Shown piece after piece: positions 27,159 to 36,600 of a stretch of DNA of 64,000 nucleotides. The notes beneath the pieces are model-generated. The model saw only the letters and a program-made list of their open reading frames with translations, did no database searches and was not told where the DNA came from. Positions within the stretch are counted from its first letter, which is position 1. Each line of letters begins with the position of its first letter. The stretch comes from Arthrobacter sp. SLBN-100 (GTDB lineage Bacteria > Actinomycetota > Actinomycetes > Actinomycetales > Micrococcaceae), in assembly GCF_006715305.1 (NCBI RefSeq), contig NZ_VFMY01000001.1, positions 1,054,001 through 1,118,000 on the forward strand, given 5' to 3'. Both the position numbers and the translations under genes were made by a program.

Positions 27159-28400
27159 ATGACGCCAGCACGCCCCGGAAGCGGCGCCACTTCAAGGATT
27201 TTGGCCCGACTCCGGCCGCATCGCGACCGGCTTCCGCGCGACATCAAGGTGATGCTGGTCGCGGCGTTCCTGATTGCGCTTGGATTCGGGCTTGTTGCGC
27301 CCGTATTGCCGCAGTTCGCCACCACTTTCGGGGTGGGCAACACCGAGGCGTCGGTGATTGTTGCCATCTTCGCGTTCATGCGACTGGTGTTTGCCCCTGC
27401 CGGCGGAAGCCTGATCGGCAAGCTGGGGGAACGGCCCGTTTATGTGGCTGGGCTCCTGATCGTGGCCGCTTCGACCGCGGCCTGCGCCTTCGCCCAGGAC
27501 TACTGGCAGTTGCTGCTCTTCCGGGGGCTCGGCGGCGCCGGCTCCGTGATGTTCACTGTGGCGTCGATGGCCCTGGTGGTACGGCTGGCTCCGCCGCAGA
27601 GCCGGGGACGGGTTTCGGGTGCATACGCTTCGGCGTTCCTGGTGGGCAATGTGTGCGGTCCGATCGTGGGCGGGCTGCTGGCAGGGCTCGGCCTGCGGGT
27701 ACCGTTCCTGGCGTACGCCGCGGCGCTGGTTGTTGCCGCGCTGGTGGTGCAGACGCAGCTAAGCCACCAGCGCCGGGGGTCGGCTGAGGCACACCAGCGG
27801 GCGCCGGAGATGAAGTTCGGGGAGGCGCTGGGAACAGGGGCTTACCGGGCCGCGTTGACATCCAGTTTCGCCAACGGCTGGGCGACGTTCGGTGTCCGGA
27901 TGGCCACTGTTCCGCTGCTGGCCGCAGCGGTCTTCGGAGCGGGACCCGAGGCGGCGGGGCTGGCGTTGGCTGTTTTCGCCGCAGGCAACGCCGTGGCGCT
28001 GACCTTCTCCGGCCGCCTGGCGGACAGCATGGGGCGCAGGCCCATGATGATCGCGGGATTGCTGGTGGCGGGCACCGCCACTGCAGCCATCGGCTTCGCG
28101 GACCAGCTCGCGTGGTTCCTGGCCGCCTCCGCGCTGGCCGGCGTCGGCTCCGGGCTCTTCGGGCCCGCCCAGCAGGCCGCCGTCGCCGATGTTATTGGCT
28201 CTGAGCGCTCCGGCGGAAAGGTGCTCGCTGTCTATCAGATGACGTCCGACGTCGGAGCGATCGTTGGGCCTGTCCTGGCCGGTGTGCTGGCGGACCGTTT
28301 GGGTTATGGCTGGGCTTTCGGGGTTACGGGCGGCATCATGCTGCTTGCAGCAGGCACGTGGCTCGGTACCAGGGAGACCCTCAAGCCCGCCAAGGCCTGA
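27159..28400 (+). CDS. MFS drug/solute transporter
   Basis: A 413-residue major facilitator with 12 predicted helices. I chose ATG 27159, preceded by AAGGA ten bases upstream. The helix 2-3 loop is GSLIGKLGERPVYVAGLL, and the second-half equivalent is GRLADSMGRRPMMIAGLL, both the typical G-x-L-x-D/E-x-x-G-R-R/K motif. It resembles efflux-type (DHA1) permeases; substrate unknown. It is divergent from amt and ends 14 bases from the convergent ftsY stop. Confidence 0.87.
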   Translation: MTPARPGSGATSRILARLRPHRDRLPRDIKVMLVAAFLIALGFGLVAPVLPQFATTFGVGNTEASVIVAIFAFMRLVFAPAGGSLIGKLGERPVYVAGLLIVAASTAACAFAQDYWQLLLFRGLGGAGSVMFTVASMALVVRLAPPQSRGRVSGAYASAFLVGNVCGPIVGGLLAGLGLRVPFLAYAAALVVAALVVQTQLSHQRRGSAEAHQRAPEMKFGEALGTGAYRAALTSSFANGWATFGVRMATVPLLAAAVFGAGPEAAGLALAVFAAGNAVALTFSGRLADSMGRRPMMIAGLLVAGTATAAIGFADQLAWFLAASALAGVGSGLFGPAQQAAVADVIGSERSGGKVLAVYQMTSDVGAIVGPVLAGVLADRLGYGWAFGVTGGIMLLAAGTWLGTRETLKPAKA

Positions 28401-28414
28401 GGGTCCCGGCCGGA

Positions 28415-29623
28415 CTAGTTCAGCAGGGCGTCCACAAACGCTTCGGCCTCAAAGGGTGCGAGGTCGTCAGCGCCTTCACCCAGTCCGATGAGCTTGACCG
28501 GAACGCCAAGGGACCTCTGGATGGCGACGACGATGCCGCCCTTGGCCGTACCGTCCAGCTTGGTGAGGACGATGCCGGTGATGTTGACCACTTCGGCGAA
28601 CACCCGCGCCTGGTTCAGCCCGTTCTGGCCGGTGGTGGCGTCGAGCACCAGGAGGACCTCGTCCACCTCGGCCAGCTTTTCGACCACGCGCTTAACCTTC
28701 CCGAGCTCGTCCATGAGCCCCACCTTGTTCTGTAGCCGGCCGGCGGTGTCGATCATGACCACGTCGACCTCCTGGTCGATGCCGGCCTTGACTGCTTCGT
28801 AGGCAACCGAGGCGGGGTCGGCGCCGTCGATGTCCGATTTGACGGTGGGAACGCCCACACGCTGGCCCCAGGTCGCCAGCTGCTCGGCGGCCGCGGCGCG
28901 GAACGTGTCAGCGGCGCCCAGGAGGACGTCCTTGTCCTCTGCCACCAGCACGCGGGCAAGCTTGCCAACCGTGGTGGTCTTGCCGACGCCGTTCACGCCG
29001 ACCACCATCATCACGGCAGGCTTGTCGTCATGGCGCTGAACGTTGAGGGTGCGGTCCATGGTGGGATCAACGAGCTTGATGAGTTCCTCCCGGAGCAGCA
29101 CTTTGACCTGCTCGGGGGTCCGGGTGCCCAGCACCTTGACGCGCTCACGCAGGGCGTCAACGAGCTGCATGGTGGGTTCGGTGCCAAGGTCCGCCAGGAG
29201 GAGGGTTTCCTCCACCTCGTCCCAGACGCTTTCGTCGATCTTGTCGCTGGACAGCAGCGCCAGCAGTCCCTTGCCCATGATGTTGTTGGAGCGGACCAGC
29301 CGCTCGCGAAGGCGCATGAGCCGGCCTGCCACAGGCAGCGGCGTCTCCACCGGAATGACTTCCAGGCCCGCCGCATCGTCCGGGACGGTGGTGGTGTCCA
29401 GCTCCGTCAGGTCAACGCTGTCGGCAGCAGTGCCATCCGTGGTGGTGGCCGGCCTGTCCTCGACCGCCGTGCTGCCGCCGCGGGGCAGTACGGGATCGTT
29501 GGCATCCCGGGTACCCGGGTACTGTTTGATGTTTTTCCGCGTCTTGAGCAGGACCGGAATCAGCCCGCCAATAACCGCCAAGGCAGCAACAATGGACAAA
29601 ATTATGGGGAGGATGTCATTCAC
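28415..29623 (-). CDS. ftsY: Signal recognition particle receptor FtsY
   Basis: A 402-residue SRP receptor GTPase. An N-terminal hydrophobic helix (PIILSIVAALAVIGGLIPVLL) anchors it, as is usual in actinobacteria. An acidic/threonine-rich linker follows to residue ~90, then the NG domain with P-loop GVNGVGKTTTVGKLA, DTAGRL, and TKLDGTAKGG. Start is GTG 29623. It is the first gene after smc on the same strand, 72 bases downstream, in a gap with only a small CCTGGCG/CGCCAGG hairpin. Confidence 0.96.
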   Translation of the reverse strand: MNDILPIILSIVAALAVIGGLIPVLLKTRKNIKQYPGTRDANDPVLPRGGSTAVEDRPATTTDGTAADSVDLTELDTTTVPDDAAGLEVIPVETPLPVAGRLMRLRERLVRSNNIMGKGLLALLSSDKIDESVWDEVEETLLLADLGTEPTMQLVDALRERVKVLGTRTPEQVKVLLREELIKLVDPTMDRTLNVQRHDDKPAVMMVVGVNGVGKTTTVGKLARVLVAEDKDVLLGAADTFRAAAAEQLATWGQRVGVPTVKSDIDGADPASVAYEAVKAGIDQEVDVVMIDTAGRLQNKVGLMDELGKVKRVVEKLAEVDEVLLVLDATTGQNGLNQARVFAEVVNITGIVLTKLDGTAKGGIVVAIQRSLGVPVKLIGLGEGADDLAPFEAEAFVDALLN

Positions 29624-29695
29624 TCCCCTAGCTTCTCACACACGCATGACGCGTGATTGACGCCTGGCGCACGCCAGGTTCACCGCGGTCCGCGC

Positions 29696-32600
29696 CTAGA
29701 CCTCTGCTCCCAAGCGCTGGCTGATCACGGTGGATACGCCGTCGCCCCGCATGGTCACGCCATAGAGTGCGTCCGCCACTTCCATGGTCCGCTTCTGGTG
29801 GGTGATGACAATGAGCTGACTGGACTCCCGGAGCTCCTCAAAGATGGTGATCAGGCGGCCGAGGTTTGTGTCATCCAACGCAGCCTCCACCTCGTCCATG
29901 ACGTAGAAGGGCGACGGGCGCGCCTTAAAGATGGCCACGAGCAGGGCGACTGCGGTCAGCGAGCGCTCACCGCCGGACAGCAGTGACAGGCGTTTGATCT
30001 TCTTGCCCGCAGGACGGGCCTCCACGTCAATGCCGGTGGTCAGCATGTCCGCCGGATCCGTCAGGACCAGCCTTCCCTCGCCGCCGGGGAAAAGCCGGGC
30101 AAAAACCCTGATGAACTGCGCCTGCGTGTCCTCGAAGGCTTCGGTGAAGACCCTCTGGACGCGGTCGTCCACTTCCTTGATGATGTCCAGCAGGTCCTTG
30201 CGGCTGGCTTTCAGGTCCTCCAGTTGCGTGCTGAGGAACTGGTGGCGCTCCTCGAGCGCGGCGAATTCCTCCAGTGCCAGGGGGTTGACGCGGCCCAGGC
30301 TGGCGAGGTCGCGTTCGGCTTTCCGGAGCCGTTTCTCCTGCTCCTCGCGGACGTACGGCTTTCCCTCGATGATTTCCGATCCGCCGGCGTCCACCGGGGC
30401 GCGCAGGGCCGCCCATTTGTCGGCGCTTTCTTCGGCCGGGACCGGAACGGGCACGTCCGGCCCGTAGTCAGCCACCAGGGCGTCCGGCGTGATTCCGAGT
30501 TCATCAATGGAGCGGCTTACGAGTGCCTCGATCCGGGCCAGTTGCTGTGCGCGGGCCAGCTCATCCCGGTGCACATTGTCCGTTAGCTCGGCCAGTTCCC
30601 GCGCGAACGTGTCATTGGCTGCCCGGAGGTGCAGCAGTTCCCGGTCCCGCTGTTCCCGGTTCTCCTCCGCAAGGTCGCGTTCGTGCCGTGCGAGGTCCAC
30701 GGACACATCCATGTACCGCAGGGCCAGTTCGACGGCGGCAGCGACTGCCGCGGCACGTTTCGCCTGGGCGCGGCGGCGCCGGGCACGTTCCGCGGCTTCC
30801 TGGCGTGCGCGGCGCTCGGTTGCCGCCGCACGCTCCAGTGACGCAATCCGGTTTTGCGTGGCGGCCAGTTGTTCTTCGCCGCTGCGCAGCGACAGCCGGG
30901 CCTCCACCTCGGCGGCACGGGCAGTTGCCGCCGCGGCGGCAAGGCCATCCCTGTGTTCAGTGGAGGGCTCCTGCTCCAGGGGCGCTTCCTGGGCGGCAGC
31001 CAGCCGCGCGGCTACGCCGGCGAGCGATTCCTCCTCCGCCGCGACGTTTTGTTCGGCCCGTGCCAGCGACCCCGCCAGCCTGTCGCTTTCACCGACCGCG
31101 CTGCGGAGGACGGAATTGAGGTGTCCCAGCCGTTCGGAAACAGCAGCCAGCCTCGCATCTGATTCATGCAGCCGGTCCAGGGCGGCGTCCGTCCGTTCCT
31201 GCGCCTCGGAGTGCCGGGCCTCGGCGCCGGCGAGGGCGAACCTGCTCCGTTCAAGCCCAGCGGTGACTTCTGAAAGTTGGCCTTCGGCGTCGTCTACTGC
31301 AGCCTGGACTTCGAAAAGCGACGGCGCCTTGGCGGACCCGCCAGTGGCCGAAACAGCAGTAAAGATATCGCCCGCCCGGGTCACCGCGGTGATCACTGGA
31401 TGGGCCGACACCACGGCGGCGGCAGACTCGATGTCGGGGACGACCGCGATGCCCGCCAGCAGGTGCCGCACCGCGGCGGCGGAGCGGCCGGCGTCCCTGA
31501 CAAGTCCGGCAGCCCATGCGGCTCCCTGCGGAAGGGACGGCAGGGCGCCGGTCTCGGCTCCGGAGGCGGCATCCGGGGAGGCCAGCAGGAGCGACGCACG
31601 CCCGCCGTCGTCATCCTTAAGGACCTGAACCGCGGCTGCCGCTGCCTCTTCGTCGCGGACCAGCACGGCTTCCGAGGCCTCCCCCAGTGCCGCAGCTATT
31701 GCGGTTTCGAAGCCCGGTTCCACGGTGAGTTCGGCGGCGAGGCTTCCCAGCACTCCTGCCACGCCTGCCTGCAGGACATGCCCGGCACCGTCTTTTCTGG
31801 TGAGGCCAAGTTTCAGGGCGTCAAGGCGCGCCGCCAGGGCGTCACGCTTCCGGATTCCCTCGCTGACCGCAGCGTTCAGATCAGAGATTTCCTGCCGCAC
31901 CGCGTCCAAGGCGTCGCTGGCGGCCTCATAGTCAGCATCAAGGGATTCCTCGCCCTCCTCCACGCCTGCCACTTGGTTTTCGAGCGCTGTGAACTCGGAT
32001 TGCGCGCGGGCACGGCGCTCCAGCCCGGCGGCCTGCGATTCCCGCAGCCGGCCCAGCTCAGCCTGTGCGGATTCCACCCGTGATCGTGCAGCGGCAACCT
32101 GCCCGGCCAGCCGGGCCAGTCCTTCACGCCGGTCGGCGGCGGCCCGCAGCACTGCTGTCAGCCGTTTGTCTTCGGCAAGCGCTGCGGCTTCGGCTTCCGT
32201 CTTTGCTGTGCTGGCCGCCTCCAGGGCGCTCCGCCTGTTCAGGATGTGGCGTTCGAGTTCGGTGAGCTCCTCCCGGACCCGCGCGGCCTGGCGCTCCAGC
32301 TGTTCAGGGTCCCGGCCGGCGGGGGCGGGCTCGGTGGAACCGAGCAGGCGGCTGCGGTCCCGGGCAAGCGATCCGAGGGAGCGGAGCCGTTCGCGCGAAG
32401 CGGTGAGCCGGTACCAGGTGTCCCGTGCGGCGTTCAGTTTTGGCGTTGCCTCCGCGGCAAGCTGCTCCAGGGCGGCCTGCTGCCGGCGGCCGGCCTCAAG
32501 CTCCTGTTCGACGGCGGCGCGCCGGGTCTTCAGCGCGGCTTCGTCTGCCACGTCCTGTTCCAGGGCCTGCTGCAGCTGGACCAGGTCATCGGCCAAAAGC

Positions 32601-33283
32601 CTGGCCCGCGCGTCGCGGACGTCGAACTGGACGCGCTGGGCCCTGCGGGCAACCTCAGCCTGTTTGCCCAAAGGGGTGAGCTGGCGCCTGATTTCCCCCG
32701 TGAGGTCAGTGAGCCGCTGAAGGTTGGCCTGCATGGCCTCCAGCTTGCGCACCGTCCGCTCCTTGCGGCGGCGGTGTTTGAGGATGCCGGCTGCCTCCTC
32801 GATGAAGCCGCGGCGGTCCTCGGGGGTGGCGTGCAGGACCCTGTCCAGCTGGCCCTGGCCCACGATGACGTGCATTTCGCGGCCCAGGCCGGAGTCGGAC
32901 AGCAGTTCCTGGATGTCCAGCAGGCGGCAGCTTGCACCGTTAATCGCATATTCGGACCCGCCGGCGCGGAAGAGCGTCCGCGAGATGGTGACCTCGCTGT
33001 ACTCGATGGGCAAGGCACCATCGGTGTTGTCGATGGTCAGCGAGACGTGGGCGCGTCCCAGCGGCGGCCGGCCCGAGGTTCCGGCGAAGATGACGTCCTC
33101 CATCTTGCCGCCGCGGAGCGTCTTGGCACCCTGTTCCCCCATGACCCAGGCCAGGGCATCCACCACATTGGACTTGCCTGAGCCGTTAGGGCCTACGACT
33201 GCGGTGACGCCGGGTTCGAACTCGAAGGTGGTGGCGGACGCAAAGGACTTGAACCCCCGGACGGTCAGGCTTTTGAGGTGCAA
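29696..33283 (-). CDS. smc: Chromosome segregation protein SMC
   Basis: A 1195-residue condensin subunit. The N-terminal ATPase half has Walker A GPNGSGKSN at residues 31-39. Two long coiled coils (residues ~170-500 and ~660-1010) flank a hinge domain around residues 505-660. The C-terminal half carries the LSGGERSLTA signature and Walker B PFYVMDEVEAALDD. It starts at TTG 33283, giving HLKSLTVRGFKSFASATT, the normal N-terminus. The coiled-coil part is Ala/Arg/Glu-rich, which creates long spurious frames on the other strand. Together with ScpA/ScpB (not in the window) it organises the origin region. Confidence 0.96.
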   Translation of the reverse strand: MHLKSLTVRGFKSFASATTFEFEPGVTAVVGPNGSGKSNVVDALAWVMGEQGAKTLRGGKMEDVIFAGTSGRPPLGRAHVSLTIDNTDGALPIEYSEVTISRTLFRAGGSEYAINGASCRLLDIQELLSDSGLGREMHVIVGQGQLDRVLHATPEDRRGFIEEAAGILKHRRRKERTVRKLEAMQANLQRLTDLTGEIRRQLTPLGKQAEVARRAQRVQFDVRDARARLLADDLVQLQQALEQDVADEAALKTRRAAVEQELEAGRRQQAALEQLAAEATPKLNAARDTWYRLTASRERLRSLGSLARDRSRLLGSTEPAPAGRDPEQLERQAARVREELTELERHILNRRSALEAASTAKTEAEAAALAEDKRLTAVLRAAADRREGLARLAGQVAAARSRVESAQAELGRLRESQAAGLERRARAQSEFTALENQVAGVEEGEESLDADYEAASDALDAVRQEISDLNAAVSEGIRKRDALAARLDALKLGLTRKDGAGHVLQAGVAGVLGSLAAELTVEPGFETAIAAALGEASEAVLVRDEEAAAAAVQVLKDDDGGRASLLLASPDAASGAETGALPSLPQGAAWAAGLVRDAGRSAAAVRHLLAGIAVVPDIESAAAVVSAHPVITAVTRAGDIFTAVSATGGSAKAPSLFEVQAAVDDAEGQLSEVTAGLERSRFALAGAEARHSEAQERTDAALDRLHESDARLAAVSERLGHLNSVLRSAVGESDRLAGSLARAEQNVAAEEESLAGVAARLAAAQEAPLEQEPSTEHRDGLAAAAATARAAEVEARLSLRSGEEQLAATQNRIASLERAAATERRARQEAAERARRRRAQAKRAAAVAAAVELALRYMDVSVDLARHERDLAEENREQRDRELLHLRAANDTFARELAELTDNVHRDELARAQQLARIEALVSRSIDELGITPDALVADYGPDVPVPVPAEESADKWAALRAPVDAGGSEIIEGKPYVREEQEKRLRKAERDLASLGRVNPLALEEFAALEERHQFLSTQLEDLKASRKDLLDIIKEVDDRVQRVFTEAFEDTQAQFIRVFARLFPGGEGRLVLTDPADMLTTGIDVEARPAGKKIKRLSLLSGGERSLTAVALLVAIFKARPSPFYVMDEVEAALDDTNLGRLITIFEELRESSQLIVITHQKRTMEVADALYGVTMRGDGVSTVISQRLGAEV

Positions 33284-33680
33284 GGCTTTTCGGATCTCCT
33301 GGATGGCGTGGGCGAGTGCTTCGCTGCACCAAATCTACTGCGTCACGTGTCGAAGGCGGTGGATGTGCGGGCTTCCACACACTTCTGCGGGTTTGGCCGC
33401 CGCGGCGCCAATTGCCTTGCCGCCCATTTTTGCCCAGCCTAGAGTCGCAGCTACAGGTTGCTAGACGCTGCTTGGCTTGGTGGTCTCACACGGGTCTTCC
33501 GGACCGGTTCCTCCAGGCTTGATCCACGCTGGTGCAGACAGTATGGATGGGCAGCATCCACGATCGGCCGCAGGACAACTGAATATCTTGGTTTGGCTGC
33601 CCCTGGGGGGAGCGGCACAGGTTCGAGTCGATTCCGCCTTGGACCGGCTTCGCGATAGCGCACTCAATCCAGGAGTTCAC
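33284..33680. other. Intergenic region between divergent smc and the modular surface protein gene
   Basis: A 397-base gap that should hold both divergent promoters. I see no convincing open reading frame, repeat or RNA. The only clear element is AGGAG at 33671-33675, the ribosome site of the right-hand gene. An apparent T-loop-like GGTTCGAGTC near 33620 has no tRNA around it. Confidence 0.5.
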
Positions 33681-36600
33681 ATGCCCGCATCCCCCGCCGT
33701 GCGACCACTGACAGCCCTCCAGCGGGTTGTCCTCCCGCTCGTCATTGCACTGGTGGCGGCCCTGCTTCCAGTGGGGTTGCCGGTCCTCCTGACCAGGGCG
33801 GCAGCGGCCGACCCCTGCGCTCCTTTGATCAACGCGGTGGCGTGTGAGAACTCCAAGCCCGGCAGCCCTGCTTCAGAGTGGGACATCGAAAAAGCCGGTG
33901 ATGATTCCATTCAGGGCTTCGCCACGGAGATGAGCACCAACGCCGGGCAGGCTGTGCGCTTCAAGATTGATACCAACGCGGCCAATTACTCCATCCGGAT
34001 CTACCGGACCGGCTGGTACCAGGGCCTGGGTGCCCGCAAAATCGCAGACGTTACCCCGTCGGCCCTGCGCCAGTCACAGCCCCAATGCCTGTCCGATAAC
34101 ACCACCGAGCTGTATGACTGCGGCACCTGGGCGGTCTCGGCCACCTGGCAGGTGCCCGCGGACGCTGTTTCCGGAGTCTACGTCGCGTTGCTCACCCGCC
34201 CGGACACCGGCGGCCAAAGCCACATCACCTTCATAGTCCGCAACGACGGCAGCCGTTCGAATATCGTCTTCCAGACCTCGGATACCACGTGGCAGGCGTA
34301 CAACACGTACGGCGGAGCCGACTTCTACCAGGGCGCTGTTAATGGCCGTGCCTACAAAATCAGCTACAACCGGCCGTTCGCCACACGCGGTGATTCGGAA
34401 GGCAGGGACTTCTACTTCAGCAACGAGTACCCCCTGGTCCGTTTCCTGGAGAAGAACGGCTACGACGTCAGCTACATCAGTGGACTCGATACTGACCGCA
34501 GCGGAGCGCTGCTGCGCAACCACAAAGTCTTCCTGTCTGTGGGCCACGACGAATACTGGTCCGGCGCGCAGCGAACCAACGTTGAAGCTGCCCGCGACGC
34601 CGGAGTGAACCTGCAGTTCCTCTCCGGCAATGAAGTATATTGGCGCACCCGCTACGAGCCGTCTCCGGTGGATGGAGCCGCGCACCGCACCATCACGTCC
34701 TACAAGGAAACCTGGGCCAACGGAAAAATCGACCCGAGCACGGAATGGACCGGCACCTGGCGTGACCCGCGCTATGCAGCACCGGCGAACGGTGGCGGAC
34801 TGCCCGAGAATGCCTTGACCGGGACGATTTACATGTCGAACTACACCGACCTTCCCATCACAGTCAGTGCCGCTGAAGGCAAAACCCGGCTGTGGCGGGG
34901 CACTTCCCTTGCATCCCTCGCAACCGGAGCATCCGCTGCTTTGGCACCGCACACAGTCGGTTACGAATCCGATGAAGACCTGGACAACGGGTTCCGTCCC
35001 GCGGGGCTGATCCGGCTGTCCACCACAACGGGGCCAACAGTTCAGTACCTCCAGGATTTTGGCAACACTGTCCAGCCGGGAACGACCACCCATAACCTGA
35101 CGCTTTACCGTGCGGCCAGTGGAGCGCTCGTGTTCGGTGCCGGCACCGTCCAATGGACGTGGGGCCTTGACCAGGAACACGACGGCGAGGGCGCAGGAGC
35201 GGACCCGCGCATCCAGCAGGCACAAATCAACCTGCTTGCAGATATGGGCGCACAGCCGGGAACAAGGGACCCGGCCCTGGCAGCAGCGGCCGCCAGCACT
35301 GATGTGGCTGGACCGTCAGTCACGGTCAGTTCGCCGGCAGAGGGCGCAGGCATCGCGCACGGCACCAGTGTCACCGCCTCAGGGACCGCGACGGACTCCG
35401 GCGGTGTTGTGTCCGGCGTCGAAGTCTCTACGGACGGCGGCAAATCCTGGCATCCCGCGCAGGGAAAGCAGAACTGGACCTACACCTACATGCAAAAGGG
35501 ACTGACGGCGTCCACCTTCCAGGTCCGCGCAATTGACGACAGCGCCAACATCGGAGCCACCGTCACCCGCAACCTTCAAGTGCCCGGCCCATACACCGTC
35601 TTTGGCCAGCAGGTGCCGCCAGTCCCGGATTCCCAGGACGGGGGCGCCTATGAGCTGGGCCTGAAAATCACCCCCACTGTGGATGGCTTCATCACCGGTG
35701 TCAGGTTCTACAAAAGCAGTGCCAACACCGGAACGCACACGGGTTCACTCTGGAATGCCGCCGGCCAGCGGCTGGCAACGGCGACATTCAGCGCGGAGAC
35801 CACCTCAGGCTGGCAGAAGGTGCTCTTCTCACAGCCAGTTGCCGTAACAGCCGGCACCAAATACACCGTCTCCTACAAGGCGCCCAACGGGCATTACGCC
35901 ATCAAGGACTACCAGTGGGCAAGCTTCGGCTTTTCCGAGCCCCCGCTGACCGTCGCCGGCGGATTCGGGAGTGAGCCGGCAGGTGTGTACGGTTCGGCTG
36001 ATTCGTTCCCCACCAACAGCTACGGCAACGGCAACTACTTCGTGGATGCCGTGTTTGACACCGTCGATAACACGCCGCTGACAGCAGGCGGGCAATGGCC
36101 GCTGGACGGCTCCTCGAGCGTCCCCCAAGCCACTACAGTGGGTGCGGTCTTCTCAAAGCCTGTGACGGCCTCGACTGTCAGCCTCACCCTCAAAGCCGCC
36201 GACGGAACAACTGTTGCCGGCACCACAGCCTATGATTCCGTGGTCCGCAAAGCCACCTTCACGCCCAGTGCCCCGCTGGCTTTGGCCACGAAGTTCACGG
36301 TCGCGCTCAGCGCCACGGCATCGAGCGGAGGGTCCCTGACAGCAGGGGGGACCTGGTCCTTCACCACCGTCGTTTCCCCACCACTGCCCGGAACCTGCCC
36401 CTGCAGTTTCTATGACGATGCGGCAACTCCCGGCATCCAGGAGATCCGCGACGGCGTCCCGCTGACGCTCGGCCTAAGGTTCTCCAGCACTGCCGGCGGG
36501 ACAGTTACCGGTGTCAGGTTCTACAAGTCAGCCGGCAACACCGGAACCCACACGGGCTCCCTCTTCAGCGCAGCCGGCGAGCAACTCGCCACCGTTACCT

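Noticed and set aside
30489-31628. Long Ser/Ala/Arg-rich open frame on the + strand inside smc
   Set aside because: Shadow of the smc coiled coil in GC-rich DNA; low complexity, no ribosome site, no family.
33610-33640. tRNA-like T-loop GGTTCGAGTC
   Set aside because: No acceptor stem, anticodon arm or D-arm can be built around it.
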